A stretch of 64,000 bases of DNA from Sepiola atlantica (GCA_963556195.1 OY744525.1:53964446-54028445), one strand, 5' to 3'; positions 21,911 through 32,865 are shown, counted from the stretch's first letter. Made by a program: numbers and translations. The notes: generated by a model not told the origin, from the sequence alone.

Positions 21911-22557
21911 ATCCGGTGCTTGATTCCGCACCGGCCGCAGTGTAAATCATTGCTGCAACAAAAGGATTCTCCCTCCAAGCAAAACCACAACTCCAGTTTA
22001 AAACAAGTAACAATGTTTTATTTTGAGAAACTAGTTTTCTTCTACAGAACGACAAGCATACACATCAAGACAAACATATATTCCAACTGAACACAAAAAA
22101 TAACCTAAGCATAGTCACAAATGAGAGACTCATCCTGCCATACAAACCCTTGTCAGTAAAACCACGGTGTTATCAACTACTATTAAACTTCTTGTGGACC
22201 AAACCAATTCTAGCCTTGACGGCTAGGCCACGACCTCTTGGCAGACGACACTAGAGACATGTACTAATTCACTCATATACAGGTCCACATATCTACTTAC
22301 TAAACAAAAGGCAAGCATGAATACATGCAACAACACCTCGTCTACACAACTTACATATTGCCACAGACAATCATCACACGGCAACAGCCGAAATAAACAA
22401 GTCTGCTCGAACTTCTTACAGGCAAAACAACTCTTTCTTAGCCTAAAACGTCCATGGACACTTTGAACTCTCATTACTAACCATTCTTTTACCTGTTCTT
22501 TTTTAAACCTGTTCGATAAATAGATTTCAATTAATATTTGTATGAATTGTTCTTGTC

Positions 22558-22589
<32 letters not shown>

Positions 22590-22850
22590 ACAATGTTATT
22601 TAAAACTAAAAACGTAGCATAGTGTGATGTGAACGTAAGTGTGTGATCACCCACTTGTTGTCTTCGGCCGAATTAGCTACTTGATTCCGCACCGGTCGCA
22701 ATGTAAATCACTGCTGCAACAAAAGGATTCTCCCTCCAAGCGAAACCACAATTCCAGCGTAAAACAAATAACAGTGTTTTATTTTGAGATATTACAATGA
22801 TACTTGTTTTCTTATACTGAACAACAATCCCACAAATCAAGACAATCAAA
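21911..22850. repeat. pair of ~165-bp direct repeats, possible LTR remnant
   Basis: Copy 1 (about 21911-22075) and copy 2 (about 22676-22850) share CTTGATTCCGCACCGG, TGCTGCAACAAAAGGATTCT, CCCTCCAAGC and GTTTTATTTTGAGA. About 600 bp lie between, with a (TA)n tract and no coding motif. The spacing could suit a collapsed LTR element or a segmental duplication. No primer-binding site was identified. Confidence 0.6.
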
Positions 22851-23755
22851 GGCCCATTTGTCTCTGAGAATCACAGAAACCCAACTGATCCCTCTGCTGG
22901 AATATATTTAGATATCACTTTGACTACACCAGAGAGACCAGCACTTGACATTATCAGCTGTTAATCTATGGAGATAAAAAAACTGACTGATCATGAATTC
23001 CACCATCTGGTATAAACATTAATTTGGGAAAATATCAAGTGGGACATAATCACAGCATGGAACCTCATATCTGAAGTGACAAACTAGGAGCCAGATATAT
23101 TTCCCACTTCTTGGGTGGTCTTTTTTTGTCTTAGTAAAATATTTCTCCCACCTCAAGTCTGTCGTTTGCATGCATTGCAACTATGCAACCCATTAAACAT
23201 GCAGCATTGCACATGTTTACATTTAGACGTGTGCACGTAAAAATAAGGTTAAAATCAGAAATTTGTGACACAAGGTTAAAATGAAGCTGAGAATCGATAA
23301 TTCCATTCAAAAGTTTAGAATAGCAGGATATGGTATCATGGGAGGAAATATGTGGGAGAAAACGAAAGAGTTCTTGCTTCTGGAAATTTGATGTTGAAAT
23401 GATCAGACGTGGATTTTTGCATCTCCGCCACCCTACAAGGATTAGAAGGGAAAGATGCAGTTTATCTTGATGTACTTGCTGCAAGTTACTGTAAGGACTA
23501 GAGCAAATAATGGAGTTATTTGTTTTCCTTTTTAATGGCTTCTATTATTCCTGTCGCCAGGAGAAGGAAGAAGAAAAGATCAACATCTTTCTTACTGCCA
23601 CATCACCACTACGACTACGGCCATCTTTACAACTAGACATTACCAATTACTTCAGGGTGATAAACAGCTGTTTCTGTACATGGGGATCAAAGAAGCTCCA
23701 CCTCCGTTCTCCCTGCAATCTTTTTTATTATTATCATAGTTCACCCTAAACAAAG
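22850..23755. other. no recognisable gene
   Basis: A minus-strand frame at 23131-23484 (117 codons) has no domain I recognise and no homologous copy in the window. It may be chance or a retroelement fragment. I leave it uncalled. Confidence 0.35.
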
Positions 23756-23759
23756 CAGG

Positions 23760-24480
23760 CTGCCACTGTAGATGTAAAGGGCTACTGAGAATTATGGTGA
23801 AAGTTTTGGGGCTCATCCTAAGTTGGGAGTTGTGCAGTGAGATGTCTGTTCACATTAGTTTTAAATTTCTGCATGTCGGGGAAACAGGGAGTTCCAGAGG
23901 CCAGCAGCACAGAGAAAGAAGCTATTGGAGTAGAAGGCTCTCCGGCATCTGGAGATCTCCACAGTGAATGGATGGGATTTAGTTGATTTTCGGGTTGGTT
24001 GAGTGTATTTACGTCAAGGAGGCACCAGAGCAGCAAGTTTATCGGAGCAAAATCCATTGAAGTACTTGTAAAACAGGCACAAGGATGCAACATTGCAGCG
24101 ATAAGACAGGGACTGGAGCTTGGTGGATAGTGAAGGACCTATTAGATTAGATACTCTTTTTTGAACCTTGTCTAAGAGGGAGAGACTAGTGGATGATGTA
24201 CCAGCCCAGATGTGGCAACAATACTCCATGCATGGGCGAACGGTGGCTTTGTACATATATAGGATAATGTCAGGTGTGAGAAGTTTACTAGCACGGTAGA
24301 GGGAGCTCACCTTCTTTGCAGCAGCCTTGGCAATGTCTTCAATGTATTTGTTCCAATTCATGTTACCTGTGAATGTTAGGTTGAGGAGTTTAAACATTGG
24401 ACTCTCAGGTTGGGTGTTATTTTCCATAGCAATCGATGGTTGAAGAGGTTTCTTGTAGTTATTGAAGGAAAGGAGATTTG
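23760..24480 (-). pseudogene. jockey/CR1-type LINE C-terminus and 3' end
   Basis: The frame at 24014-24427 gives NMNWNKYIEDIAKAAAKKVS, VRPCMEYCCHIWAG and LDKVQKRVSNLIGPSLSTK. It then shifts to the frame at 23818-24093 ending PDMQKFKTNVNRHLTAQ. It is the best-preserved C-terminal copy of this family here. The catalytic core is truncated away upstream. Confidence 0.85.
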
Positions 24481-24679
24481 TCTAAGCAGCATTAAATGTC
24501 ACCACCCATTTATGTGTCTCATCCACTGAGACTGCTATCTTTATCTATCCACCATCTGCTTTCACGATGCCATCTTTGTTGCACAGAAGAGATTACAACA
24601 AAATAACATAATGTTGTGTTGTAAAGTACTACTGGCGTTATATTTATCCTGAGACAAATACAAGAGAAGTACATTGGTA

Positions 24680-24895
24680 AGAAGAAGAAGAAAAATCTGT
24701 ATTTTGCCTTTGTGGATCTGAAGAATGTTTTTGACAGAGTGCCAATAGAGGTCTGATGGATTTTGCATAAACTAGGGGCAAACAAGGGGTTAGTGAAAGT
24801 TGTTCAAGCAATGTACAGAAATGCTCAAAGTTGTGTTAGAATTAACAGCACATTTAATGCCAGCTTTAATATTAAAGTCGAAGTACATCAGCCAT
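24680..24895 (+). pseudogene. RTE-type LINE reverse transcriptase fragment
   Basis: Plus-strand translation reads LYFAFVDLKNVFDRVPIEV, a stop, then LHKLGANKGLVKVVQAMYRN and CVRINSTFNASFNIKVEVHQ. AFVDLEKAFDRVP is the conserved start of the RT palm in RTE elements. The fragment ends in a CT-rich tract near 24900. Confidence 0.8.
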
Positions 24896-24899
24896 CACT

Positions 24900-26040
24900 C
24901 TCCCTCTTCCCCACCCCCTCTCTCTCCCTTATGCTCCCTCTTGAGGCCTCGCCCCCAAATGTATTTTGATGTAATACACGAGCCAATATTTCAGTTTAGT
25001 ACAATCGTATTTCAACCTGCTATAAATGCATCGGTTTAACGTCGGTTTTACATGCTGGCAGGCATTGAACGGATTCAAGAAATTGACTTCCAAACTAACA
25101 TAGCTCTGCCAGGTCTTTGTTTATCCCTCTTTCTCTCAAGTCCATTATTATCACTTACTCCCATCTTTCCCTTGGCCTTCCTTTCAAGCGACACACCACG
25201 AAAGAATACACAATGCTTCCCCTCAACCCCCCCCCCGTCCTTTGGCCAGGGCGACAAGAAAAAAAAGACATTTCAAAACTCACGTATTTCGCGCACATAT
25301 CCATATGAACTGACAAGAGGTCAGGCGAACAGAAGCAAACCGCTATGAATCACACACAGTAACAGAACAAGATAAACCTACCCACACACACAGTATCACA
25401 TTACCACTTACACACGCTAACAAATATAGACATACACACCTTTAACCCTCGTGTCTGCTTATTTATTGAACAATTTCTACTAAAGAACACGAGTTGTATA
25501 AACTTTACCAAGGAACATTTCTTCACTAAAACTGACAATTATATTCATGTAAAATTGTGGCTTTATAAATGTTTTATTGATTAATAATGTTTTATTTAAT
25601 TTTTCATTCACAAAACTCCATTCATGTTGAGTTAGCACTGGCTAGCTGGTGACCCTAATATATCCTTCCTTCGCCATTTCATTTCATTGACAAAATCCTA
25701 GTTCATGTATTAGATTTAGCAACGGCTATAAACTCTACCTGCCACCTCAACTGTTCTACATCTACAAACCCAAGAACTCTCATCCATTCTTTCAACGTTG
25801 CTATACAATCGAAGTCTCCTTTTCTGCACACATCTTCCTATACTGTTTAGATTTAGTCTTCCTCATAATAAAGTAATTAGTTAGAAATATTTAAGAAGTT
25901 AATGCAGAACTTATCTAACACAAGCAAAAAAACTACTTTACATAACATATCTTTAATATAAATCTATTGTAATTTAAAAACTAATAGTTTATATTTAAAT
26001 TACCTTCTTTGAAAATTAATGAACCTAATATTTTAAGAAA
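24900..26040. other. no recognisable gene
   Basis: CT-rich to 24960, then short frames on both strands at 25052-25350 with proline-rich, low-complexity translation. A CACACA-rich piece lies near 25380-25440. I see no gene or repeat family. Confidence 0.4.
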
Positions 26041-26111
26041 ATATTTGGTAATTTATCCTGTTTTTTTATTAAATCACTTTAATTAATTACTGCTAATACC
26101 AACAGAACTAT

Positions 26112-26160
<49 letters not shown>
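26040..26160. repeat. repeat as at 2830-3180, ending in (TA)n
   Basis: TTTTTTTATTAAATCACTTT and CCAACAGAACTATTGCATAT match 2845-2900 with divergence. A (TA)n tract of about 46 bp follows and ends in GTGTGTGTAC. Confidence 0.55.
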
Positions 26161-26164
<4 letters not shown>

Positions 26165-26168
<4 letters not shown>

Positions 26169-26785
26169 ACTGTATCTGGGATGCGTATGTTTCTTGGAAA
26201 CGTGTGCAAAACTCAACAGTCAGATTAAACTCCTATCGACAATCAAGACTCTGAGGCATGGTATATTTTAGACAGTTTTATTGATGGTCGAAAAAGGTAA
26301 GACTGGAAAAAACGAAAACATAGTTTCAGAAACACGTAAATACAAAATGAAGATGTAGCAGAGACGAGGAATTTACTAAAGCCTGAAGAGAGTCGTGAAC
26401 TTAATAACATTTGTAGAAAAGATATCTTGAGCATAAAAATAATTCTAGAAAGAAAAAAATACAAATTATTCTAGGTGATAGGCGAGTTATGAGCAAGAAA
26501 TATAGGCTCACGCATGGTGTAACAAGGTAAACAAAGTTCAATAGATAAAGGAAATAATACTAAACAATAATATTAGCACTATTTAATTTTATTCTTAGAC
26601 CAAAAAACCATATTTCTTACCGATGATAGAAAACTGCCCCATGAGGTCGTGAAGTAGACAGCTTCATAGATCAAAGGACAGGCACTGGCAGGATCTCGTT
26701 GGTGACGAGTCTGAGGGAATCCCCTAAGAAAAAAAAGGCCGGCTAAAGGAGATAGATGCTAGGGGATCTATACTACATTAGACAG
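26165..26785. other. no recognisable gene
   Basis: A minus-strand frame at 26243-26464 is Phe/Leu/Ser-rich without a motif. No repeat family in common with the rest of the window. Confidence 0.4.
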
Positions 26786-26818
<33 letters not shown>

Positions 26819-26819
26819 C

Positions 26820-26979
26820 TAACATAACGTGCCGGGTTTCAAAGTCAGTGGTGACTTTGTACCGGGATCGAATCCTTCGACCAGCAGTAATTATCATCTC
26901 CTACACTGATGACTGCGAAAGCAAGAAACACTAGTGTCTGTAGGTTTAAAATAATTAATATGTATTTATCAAAATATTA

Positions 26980-26984
<5 letters not shown>
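26820..26984 (+). mobile_element. hammerhead-bearing short element between (TA)n tracts
   Basis: The 165-bp unit between two (TA)n tracts has three parts. First is a stable hairpin at about 26830-26866: CAAAGTCA pairs with TGACTTTG around GTGG, extended by CCGGGT and ACCGGG with one mismatch. Second is a B-box-like GGGATCGAATCC (about 26864-26875). Third is the hammerhead ribozyme at 26900-26944, followed by an AT-rich tail. There is no protein. Small non-coding elements with hammerheads are known as retrozymes, and Penelope-like elements carry hammerheads in their terminal repeats; either could be the source. Confidence 0.65.
26900..26944 (+). ncRNA. hammerhead ribozyme, type I, near-canonical
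   Basis: Helix I: CCTACA (26900-26905) with TGTAGG (26939-26944), six perfect pairs. Core: CTGATGA (26906-26912). Helix II: CTGC (26913-26916), tetraloop GAAA, GCAA (26921-26924), three pairs plus a C-A mismatch next to the core. Core: GAA (26925-26927). Helix III: ACAC (26928-26931) with GTGT (26934-26937), loop TA. Cleavage is expected after C26938 in a GUC triplet. Every conserved core base of the known hammerhead fold is present. The mismatch at the base of helix II, where G-C is usual, may weaken it. RNA would come from the plus strand. Confidence 0.8.
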
Positions 26985-27009
<25 letters not shown>

Positions 27010-27017
<8 letters not shown>

Positions 27018-27157
27018 TTTCCAAATATGATCTAAGGTTAAAATCGGAATTTTAACTCTGCCTGATGAGATATCAGTTTATTACAGCTGTTGATCGATAA
27101 CATCAACATGCTAGTGTCGCAGATTTTGTACATGTCTGTGTGAATAAAAAATAATCA

Positions 27158-27160
<3 letters not shown>
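27010..27160 (+). mobile_element. hammerhead-variant element, copy 1
   Basis: Homologous to both arms of the 32.9-33.1 kb palindrome. Helix I CTGC (27058-27061) with GCAG (27119-27122). Core CTGATGA (27062-27068). Helix II GATATCAG and CTGTTGATC, which keeps CAG/CTG and GAT/ATC pairing. Then GATAA (27096-27100) where GAAA is expected, and a GTC cleavage triplet (27116-27118). (TA)n tracts flank both sides. The same extra T in all three copies suggests the family master had it. Confidence 0.6.
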
Positions 27161-27189
<29 letters not shown>

Positions 27190-27194
<5 letters not shown>

Positions 27195-27310
27195 AAATGA
27201 ATTACAGAAAATATTAATTTATTATAAACTTAAAAACTTTAAAAAATAGTTATGCAAATTAGACATATAAATAGCTGTGTTTGGGTCTTTTCTCTTTACT
27301 ATATATACAG
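27190..27310. repeat. repeat as at 2830-3180, middle part
   Basis: AAAATAGTTATGCAAATTAG and CTTTACTATATATACAGTTT resemble 2970-3045. A further related piece is at 27640-27700. A SINE family B copy lies between them. Confidence 0.45.
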
Positions 27311-27367
27311 TTTACCCGGCACAGCTTGAGTAACTGTTGTTTGTACCAGTCAGGGATCCATTTGACA

Positions 27368-27602
27368 ATGACTGAAGTATGGTTCTGTTAAGTCCTAAGA
27401 GGTTCCCTCTTCCAGATTTTACTTTCTCTCTGAGAAGGGGTTAGTTTATTGAAAATCGCCTGATGCGCCCCTACAAGAGAATGCTAATGGGGCTGCTCCG
27501 GCATTTTTGTAAGCCAGAGTGCACTTCACTTACTTTGCTGGCTTTTCAAAACTTGACTTAGCCATGTGTCTAACCTCCTGCAGAGGAGATAAATAAATAG
27601 CT
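27368..27602 (+). mobile_element. SINE family B copy
   Basis: Degraded U2-like head (GAAGTATGGTTCTGTT). Body with CTCTGAGAAGGGGTTAGTTT, ATCGCCTGATGCGCCCCTAC and CCAGAGTGCACTTC. Tail with ATGTGTCTAACCTCCTGCAG and AGGAGATAAATAAATAG. It is inserted in the repeat described at 27190. Confidence 0.8.
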
Positions 27603-27769
27603 TGTATCATTGATCTAAATGACAGCGAGACGTTTTGATGGTGATATAAATGTGATAAATGAAAAGAAAAAACTTTTGTATTTATTCACTTAGGGTCGTG
27701 TGGGGAGTCAGTTGGTAACGTTCACAAACAGTGAAAGAGAGTAGTAAACTACTTACTTAAAAGGTATCT

Positions 27770-28970
27770 GTCGAATAAAAAAGGGTTGTGCATCCGCTGC
27801 CACGACTATTTTCTTATTTGGATCAAAATGTGTGAGCAGTAGGTCAGAGTTAATGAGTGCTTTGATTTTGTCAAATGATTTCTGACAGTCCACGGGTCAA
27901 GACCATTTTGTGTCTTTTGTCAACAGTTTGTTGAGTGGTGATTTGATTTGATGGAGTGAAGGCAAGAAACTACCATGTAGCCACCAGTCCCAGAAATGGG
28001 GGGGGGGGGTGGCATGTGTTGAATGGCTGTCAAATTAGCAGGATCTGGACGTCGACTTTGACGATCAAAGATAAATCCCAAGTATTTTATGGAAGGTAAA
28101 TAAAAATGGCACTTTTCAGGCCGGAGCTGGAAACCAAAGTCTTGGATGCGGGTTAGGACTTTCATTTCCTCAAGTCGTTTTAGTTCCTGTGGCAATGCAG
28201 CATATGGCACTGGGCGTTTAGGTCAGAAAACAGGCTTAGAAAATGGTTTACGGGACAATCTGGTCTCTGCTTGAGTGCAGCGTCCCAAGTTGTTTGTGAA
28301 GACTAGAGAAAATTGTTTCATGATGTCTTTGGTCTGGTAGATAATGCTGCTCTGAGGTGACGATCTTGATACCACCTCACATATCCGGTTGAGTGGAATG
28401 TCGAGAAGACCTAGTAACTCGATAAAGTCAAGTCCCAGTAAATTATGGCATGAGTTTTCTATGTATACGATACCCGACACCGTTTTGTCCTTGACAGATG
28501 TTGAAGTCGGTGAGGTGGGCCAGCATTGTTTTTAAACTGTGTTAACCGTGGATGCTGTTACTTGTTGCACCATAGTTGAATCATGCTTTAGATTCACGAA
28601 ACGCTGGCATTCCATGACGACTTGTTGCAATGTAATTTCTGGATTTTGCTCTATTTTTGACAGAATCCGTGTGCGAATGAATGTCTGCCTCTCCCGCCGA
28701 TCTCAAACCACACACAAAAATTAAACATTTGAATTGAGCATTAAAACGTTCACATTCTTTGTTCAGAATGCCTGCATAAGCTGAGAAATCGGTCGAATCA
28801 GACTTCGTTATGCTAAAACGTATATTAAATAACAAAATCTGCTCACTGAAAATCTGCCTCAGAGTCTTCACTGTGTCGTCGAAGTTGTATTCACATGGGT
28901 GTTTAGATAGTATGTAGTTTGCATACCGATCGTGTTCCGATGTCCCAAGCTTCTGTAGCAAAAGTCAAAG
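27770..28970 (-). pseudogene. Gypsy-type LTR retrotransposon gag-pol remnant
   Basis: Minus strand, in order. A gag piece (28581-28961) has SEHDRYANYILSKHP, KTLRQIFSEQILLFNIRF and QFKCLIFVCGLRS. A protease/RT linker (28223-28480) has SCHNLLGLDFIELLGLLDIP. An RT piece (27920-28210) has DFGFQLRPEKCHFYLPSIKY and YLGFIFD. The RNase H start (27780-27910) has LLTHFDPNKKIVVAADA. These match the known gag-PR-RT-RNaseH order of Gypsy elements. The RT active-site block and the gag zinc knuckle are missing, and several frameshifts and stops occur. No LTRs were found on either side, so it is an internal fragment. Confidence 0.85.
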
Positions 28971-29285
28971 ATATACTGAAGTAGGACTTACAAATTCTAG
29001 ACGAAATAATTGGGGCCATGTACAGTGTACCATCTCTTGCAGCAACCCCATAACATGCCTGGATACCCCAAACACTAGGGAGCAGGGTAGATCGAGGAAG
29101 ATCTGGCCTGAGTACATAAGAAATGACTTAACACCATGCAGCATGACTGATATCAACCCTTTGGATCAGAGCGCATGGAGAGCATGCATGAGACATTTCC
29201 TGGTGTTGCCCATCCCAAGGTCCGGGACACTCGCAGCATCCAAAAGACCAAATATAGATGATGATGATGATGATGATGATGATCG
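28970..29285 (+). pseudogene. RTE-type LINE 3' end with (GAT)n tail
   Basis: Plus-strand frame: GRSRKIWPEYIRNDLTPCS, then DINPLDQSAWRACMRH. These fit the RPRKTW...DR.AWR C-terminus of RTE ORF2. The 3' end runs into about seven ATGATG units near 29258-29283, as is common for this clade. Confidence 0.75.
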
Positions 29286-29289
29286 GAAA

Positions 29290-30640
29290 CATATTTCATC
29301 GATGGAAATATGACAACGGTAAGTGGTAAACTGTGATATTTTATAATGGTATTAAAGTTTCAAACTGATTCTCAGGCACAAGGATAGTATTGGGATTTTA
29401 AACTGACGAGTAGGAGGGGAGATAAGGAGAAATGACAGATATTCTTACCAGCCTTACAGGTGTCACAGAAAACAAAAGAAAAAAGCAGTTGTTTGTAAGG
29501 TTACAATGAGTTACGCCGTTGCTTACAAGTAGTAGTCTTTCCTTCTATCGGCAACAGCAGATATTAGTCATGTAACATGGATACCCAGATGCCGCTCTAA
29601 AGCCATCAAATTTCCTTTTTATAAGAAAATACTCTGGTCCCTGCCAATCAGAAGAGACCTGAAGTTACGCGTGATTTCCATGGTAGTATAACAGCTGTCA
29701 ATTATGTGGTCCCTGGTTCGATAGTAAAAAATCAGATTTCCCCATCAGCCGCTGGCAGAAGAGTTTCATCATATTTCCTCCTCCATTTAAATTTTGGAAG
29801 AGTGTAACATTTCTAGTTACTACAATAATAATAGAGAACTCATTTCATTCTTGTGTAAACATACACAATGATGCAGATGACGGGTCGGTGATAGGAAATA
29901 TATCTGGCTCGGGATTTGACCACCGGAAATTTGATTTCTTTACTTGAAAAAGTTATTGCGTTTTTAAATTAGGGGTTCATGCTGAGAAATCAAATCATTT
30001 GAAATTTTAGAAAAATAAATGAACTCTCCAAATATGAGACACCCTGGGTCGTAAGTTTTTTTATGTCCATAGATAAACAGTCTATAATTCACAAGTGGTC
30101 TTGTTTGGGTGGCCTTGTAATGATTGTTACAATGTAGTTGATAAAATTACTGCAAAATAAGCAAAATATCTAGAAAGACTTGCTTAGAATGAAGTTGTTG
30201 ACAGCATAATGAGCTTATCGGAACTGCAATCAGAATGTAATTGGTTTGACTACATTAACAAAAATGATAATGTGCACGTGCAAACAAAATGCATACGCAA
30301 CAATTAACGAATTGATATGTTAGACACAAAAGTAAAACTCTTCTAGAATGTTCGACATGATCATCTATAAAAGCTAAGACAATCGAACTAAGATTGTCAC
30401 CGATGCGTCAGAACTACATGTCAAAACAATTTATACATTTCCCGTCAACAGATTTATGCAGCTTTGATCTCAGCTCTGTTCAAGAAATATTATCTACTAG
30501 ATTCACCAAGCATCAGCATTGCATACATCAATCAGCCACATGAAAGGAACAACAATAAACAGCATCATCTACTTGATCAAAAACCTGCAATCCAGCAGCA
30601 CAGCTAAACTGCTACCTCTGATTAACTCACACATACATCT
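29290..30640. other. no recognisable gene
   Basis: No frame with a family motif. No inverted termini and no SINE pieces. Base composition is moderately AT-rich. The right end joins RTE sequence. Confidence 0.45.
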
Positions 30641-31313
30641 CACTACTCAACAAATTTATTGATGTGGACAAAGAATATTTGGATGGCGAAGCTGTTGGGG
30701 TTGTCCAAAAGTTTTGTTATCTTAGTGATACCATTGGAGCACAGGGTGAAGCAGGTGCTAGTGTGATTGCAAGAGTTAGGAGTTCAAGGAACTTCTGCCA
30801 TTACTAACCAGCTGAGCATTAACACTGTCAGCCAAGGGAAGTGTCTATCGGGCATGTGTATGCAGTGTGACGATGTATGGAGGTGAAACCTGGCCAGTGA
30901 GGGTTAAGGACATGCATTTCATGAAAAGAAATGATATGAGAATAATACGATGGATGTGTAATGTGAGTCTTAGTCAGGTTTAGTTATGATGAGCTCAGTG
31001 GAAGATTAAATCTGGACAGTATAGGGAGATGTGTGAAGAACGGGAGACTTTGATGGTATGGCAATGTTGAAAGAATGGATGAGAATTATTGGGTTAGTAG
31101 TAGAATAGTTCATGTAGCAGGTTCAGTTCACAGGAGAAGGCCAAGGAAAACATGTGAGGAAGTGATAGGAATGAACCTGAGAGAAAGAGGGATAAATAAA
31201 GACCTGGCCAAAGATAGGTTAGTTTGGAAGTCAGTTATTTAAAGCCGTCCAATGCATGCCAGCATGTAAAACGGATGTTAAACTGGTGGTGGTAGTGGTA
31301 GGGGTTGTGGTGG

Positions 31314-31350
<37 letters not shown>

Positions 31351-31355
31351 AGCAC
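30640..31355 (+). pseudogene. RTE-type LINE C-terminus, 3' UTR and (GAT)n tail
   Basis: Plus strand: EYLDGEAVGVVQKFCYLSDT and ASVIARVRSSRNF (30670-30800), RNDMRIIRWMCNVSL (about 30930), WYGNVERMDENYWV (about 31055), RRRPRKTCEEVIGMNLRERG (about 31135) and LAKDRLVWKSVI. It then enters CCGTCCAATGCATGCCAGCA, AAAACGGATGTTAAAC and a TGG/GAT microsatellite. This string of motifs is the known RTE C-terminus. Frames change several times, so it is inactive. The 3' end itself looks complete. Confidence 0.88.
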
Positions 31356-31514
31356 GAGAGATATTTCATTCATATAGAAAATCTCATACTAACACAAACA
31401 CAACTTTCTTTCAATATATGTTATTATATTTTAACCATTGTATTATCGTGATTTATATGTTATCTTGATCGCTTGTATTTTAAACTTTTTTCGATTTGTC
31501 GTGTAATTTACAAG

Positions 31515-31594
31515 TTCATTGATACAATAGTGCTGCTGTCAAAAAATACTGTTTTTCTTTAGTTTAGGAGCACAAATAGACCATAATACTTGAC
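31515..31594 (+). repeat. repeat shared with 12330-12410
   Basis: GATACAATAGTGCTGCTGTC, TTTAGGAGCACAAATAGACC and ATAATACTTGACT match 12340-12410. It serves as the empty-site counterpart for the family A SINE at 12.4 kb. Confidence 0.6.
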
Positions 31595-31826
31595 TTTAGC
31601 GGTAAACTTGTTGTTTCTTGCTCAAAATGGCGGAAAACTCTGACGTTAATGTATTGTCTGCTATTTTCCAACCTCAGAAATGAGTAAGTAAACCCAAATG
31701 AATTGTTTGGGACTAATTTCAATTTACCTTAAATTATTTTAAAGGAAATACAGTTGGGAAATTCATTGACGTAAGAGTTGTCCGCCATTTTGAGCAAGAA
31801 ACGACAAATTTACCACTTTAGCGAAT
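31595..31826. mobile_element. MITE-like element with ~60-bp inverted termini
   Basis: AGCGGTAAACTTGTTGTTTC, TTGCTCAAAATGGCGG and ACGTTAATG on the left mirror CATTGACGT, CCGCCATTTTGAGCAAGAAA and CGACAAATTTACC on the right. TTTA occurs at both outer junctions as a possible short target duplication. There is no coding sequence. Confidence 0.7.
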
Positions 31827-32801
31827 AATCTTTAATTCTAACGAGAAACTACTTTCTATCCTCAGATTTAAAAAGGCTTAACATGTCAAAGGCTATAATG
31901 TAAACATTCATTTCGACCCCTTCCCTCCCATTTTCATAAAGAAAAAAGGGCATAAGGATGATTTTTTCTGTGCTTCTGCAAAATTAGCAAGTGATTTTGA
32001 AGCTTTTAAACTGTCGAATCGAAAATAATTTCTGGTTAGAATTCAATACTTTATAGGTAAAATGTCAAGTATTTGTGTTATTCTTAAGTGAATAATGTCA
32101 ACAAATCCTTGCTACAAACCACCCCATAAGTAATCAAACGCAGTTCAATGTTGATACTCTCATAGTGTTCCTCATCTTTCGGCAGACAATCACTCCGTCT
32201 CATTAGCTCTTATCCTCGAATGGCTCTCGCCCTTGATAAATGCTGACTCAATGGTAATAGTAAAAAAAATTTAAAAATAGAACTGCCTGCATTTAATATA
32301 CACAGTTCAATTTCAACTTCTGAAAAACTACTCTCATTCTCGGTCCACGGAAGTATTTTAAAATGGCCTGAATTCTCAAAATTACTTCTGAATAAGTGCG
32401 TTCCACCTACGATTGAACTAAACATCTTTCTATTGGATTTACTTCATTCTTCAACTTTTTCAATGCTGCCTTCACGAAAACGCTTCTTTTCCATCTTTAA
32501 ATCTCCCTTCACTGGACACTTTATCAACGGACATTTACCAACTGGACAGACCCCATATTTTTTTACACGCACATTCTCACTCTCCATTATTTAATATTTT
32601 TTTAAATTTTGAATTTTGGCTTTTCCACTGCCAACTTATCTATCTATGTAATTCCTCTGATGATAAGATTTTAATCTTTGAAAAGCTTTGGCTTAAGGAA
32701 AGAATAATAAACATGTTTTTACCGAGTACACCTTGCATTGAACAATCGAAGTTGAAATAGATTTGTCATTCATACATGTTTATCCCTCTTCTTTCATTTA
32801 T

Positions 32802-32807
<6 letters not shown>

Positions 32808-32861
<54 letters not shown>
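32808..32861. repeat. (TA)n microsatellite
   Basis: A long TA tract immediately left of the hammerhead palindrome. A matching shorter tract (TGTATATATATAT) follows its right arm. Confidence 0.9.

Positions 32862-32865
<4 letters not shown>

Noticed and set aside
23131..23484. 117-codon minus-strand frame
   Set aside because: No recognisable motif, no homologue in the window, and AT-rich surroundings with no splice or start context to support it.
29715..29790. Minus-strand CTGATGG near 29750 as a ribozyme core
   Set aside because: The last core base is wrong and there is no GAAA or helix partner nearby.
31305..31350. CRISPR-like or coding Met/Asp run
   Set aside because: It is the (GAT)n tail of an RTE element, with no spacers and no real protein.
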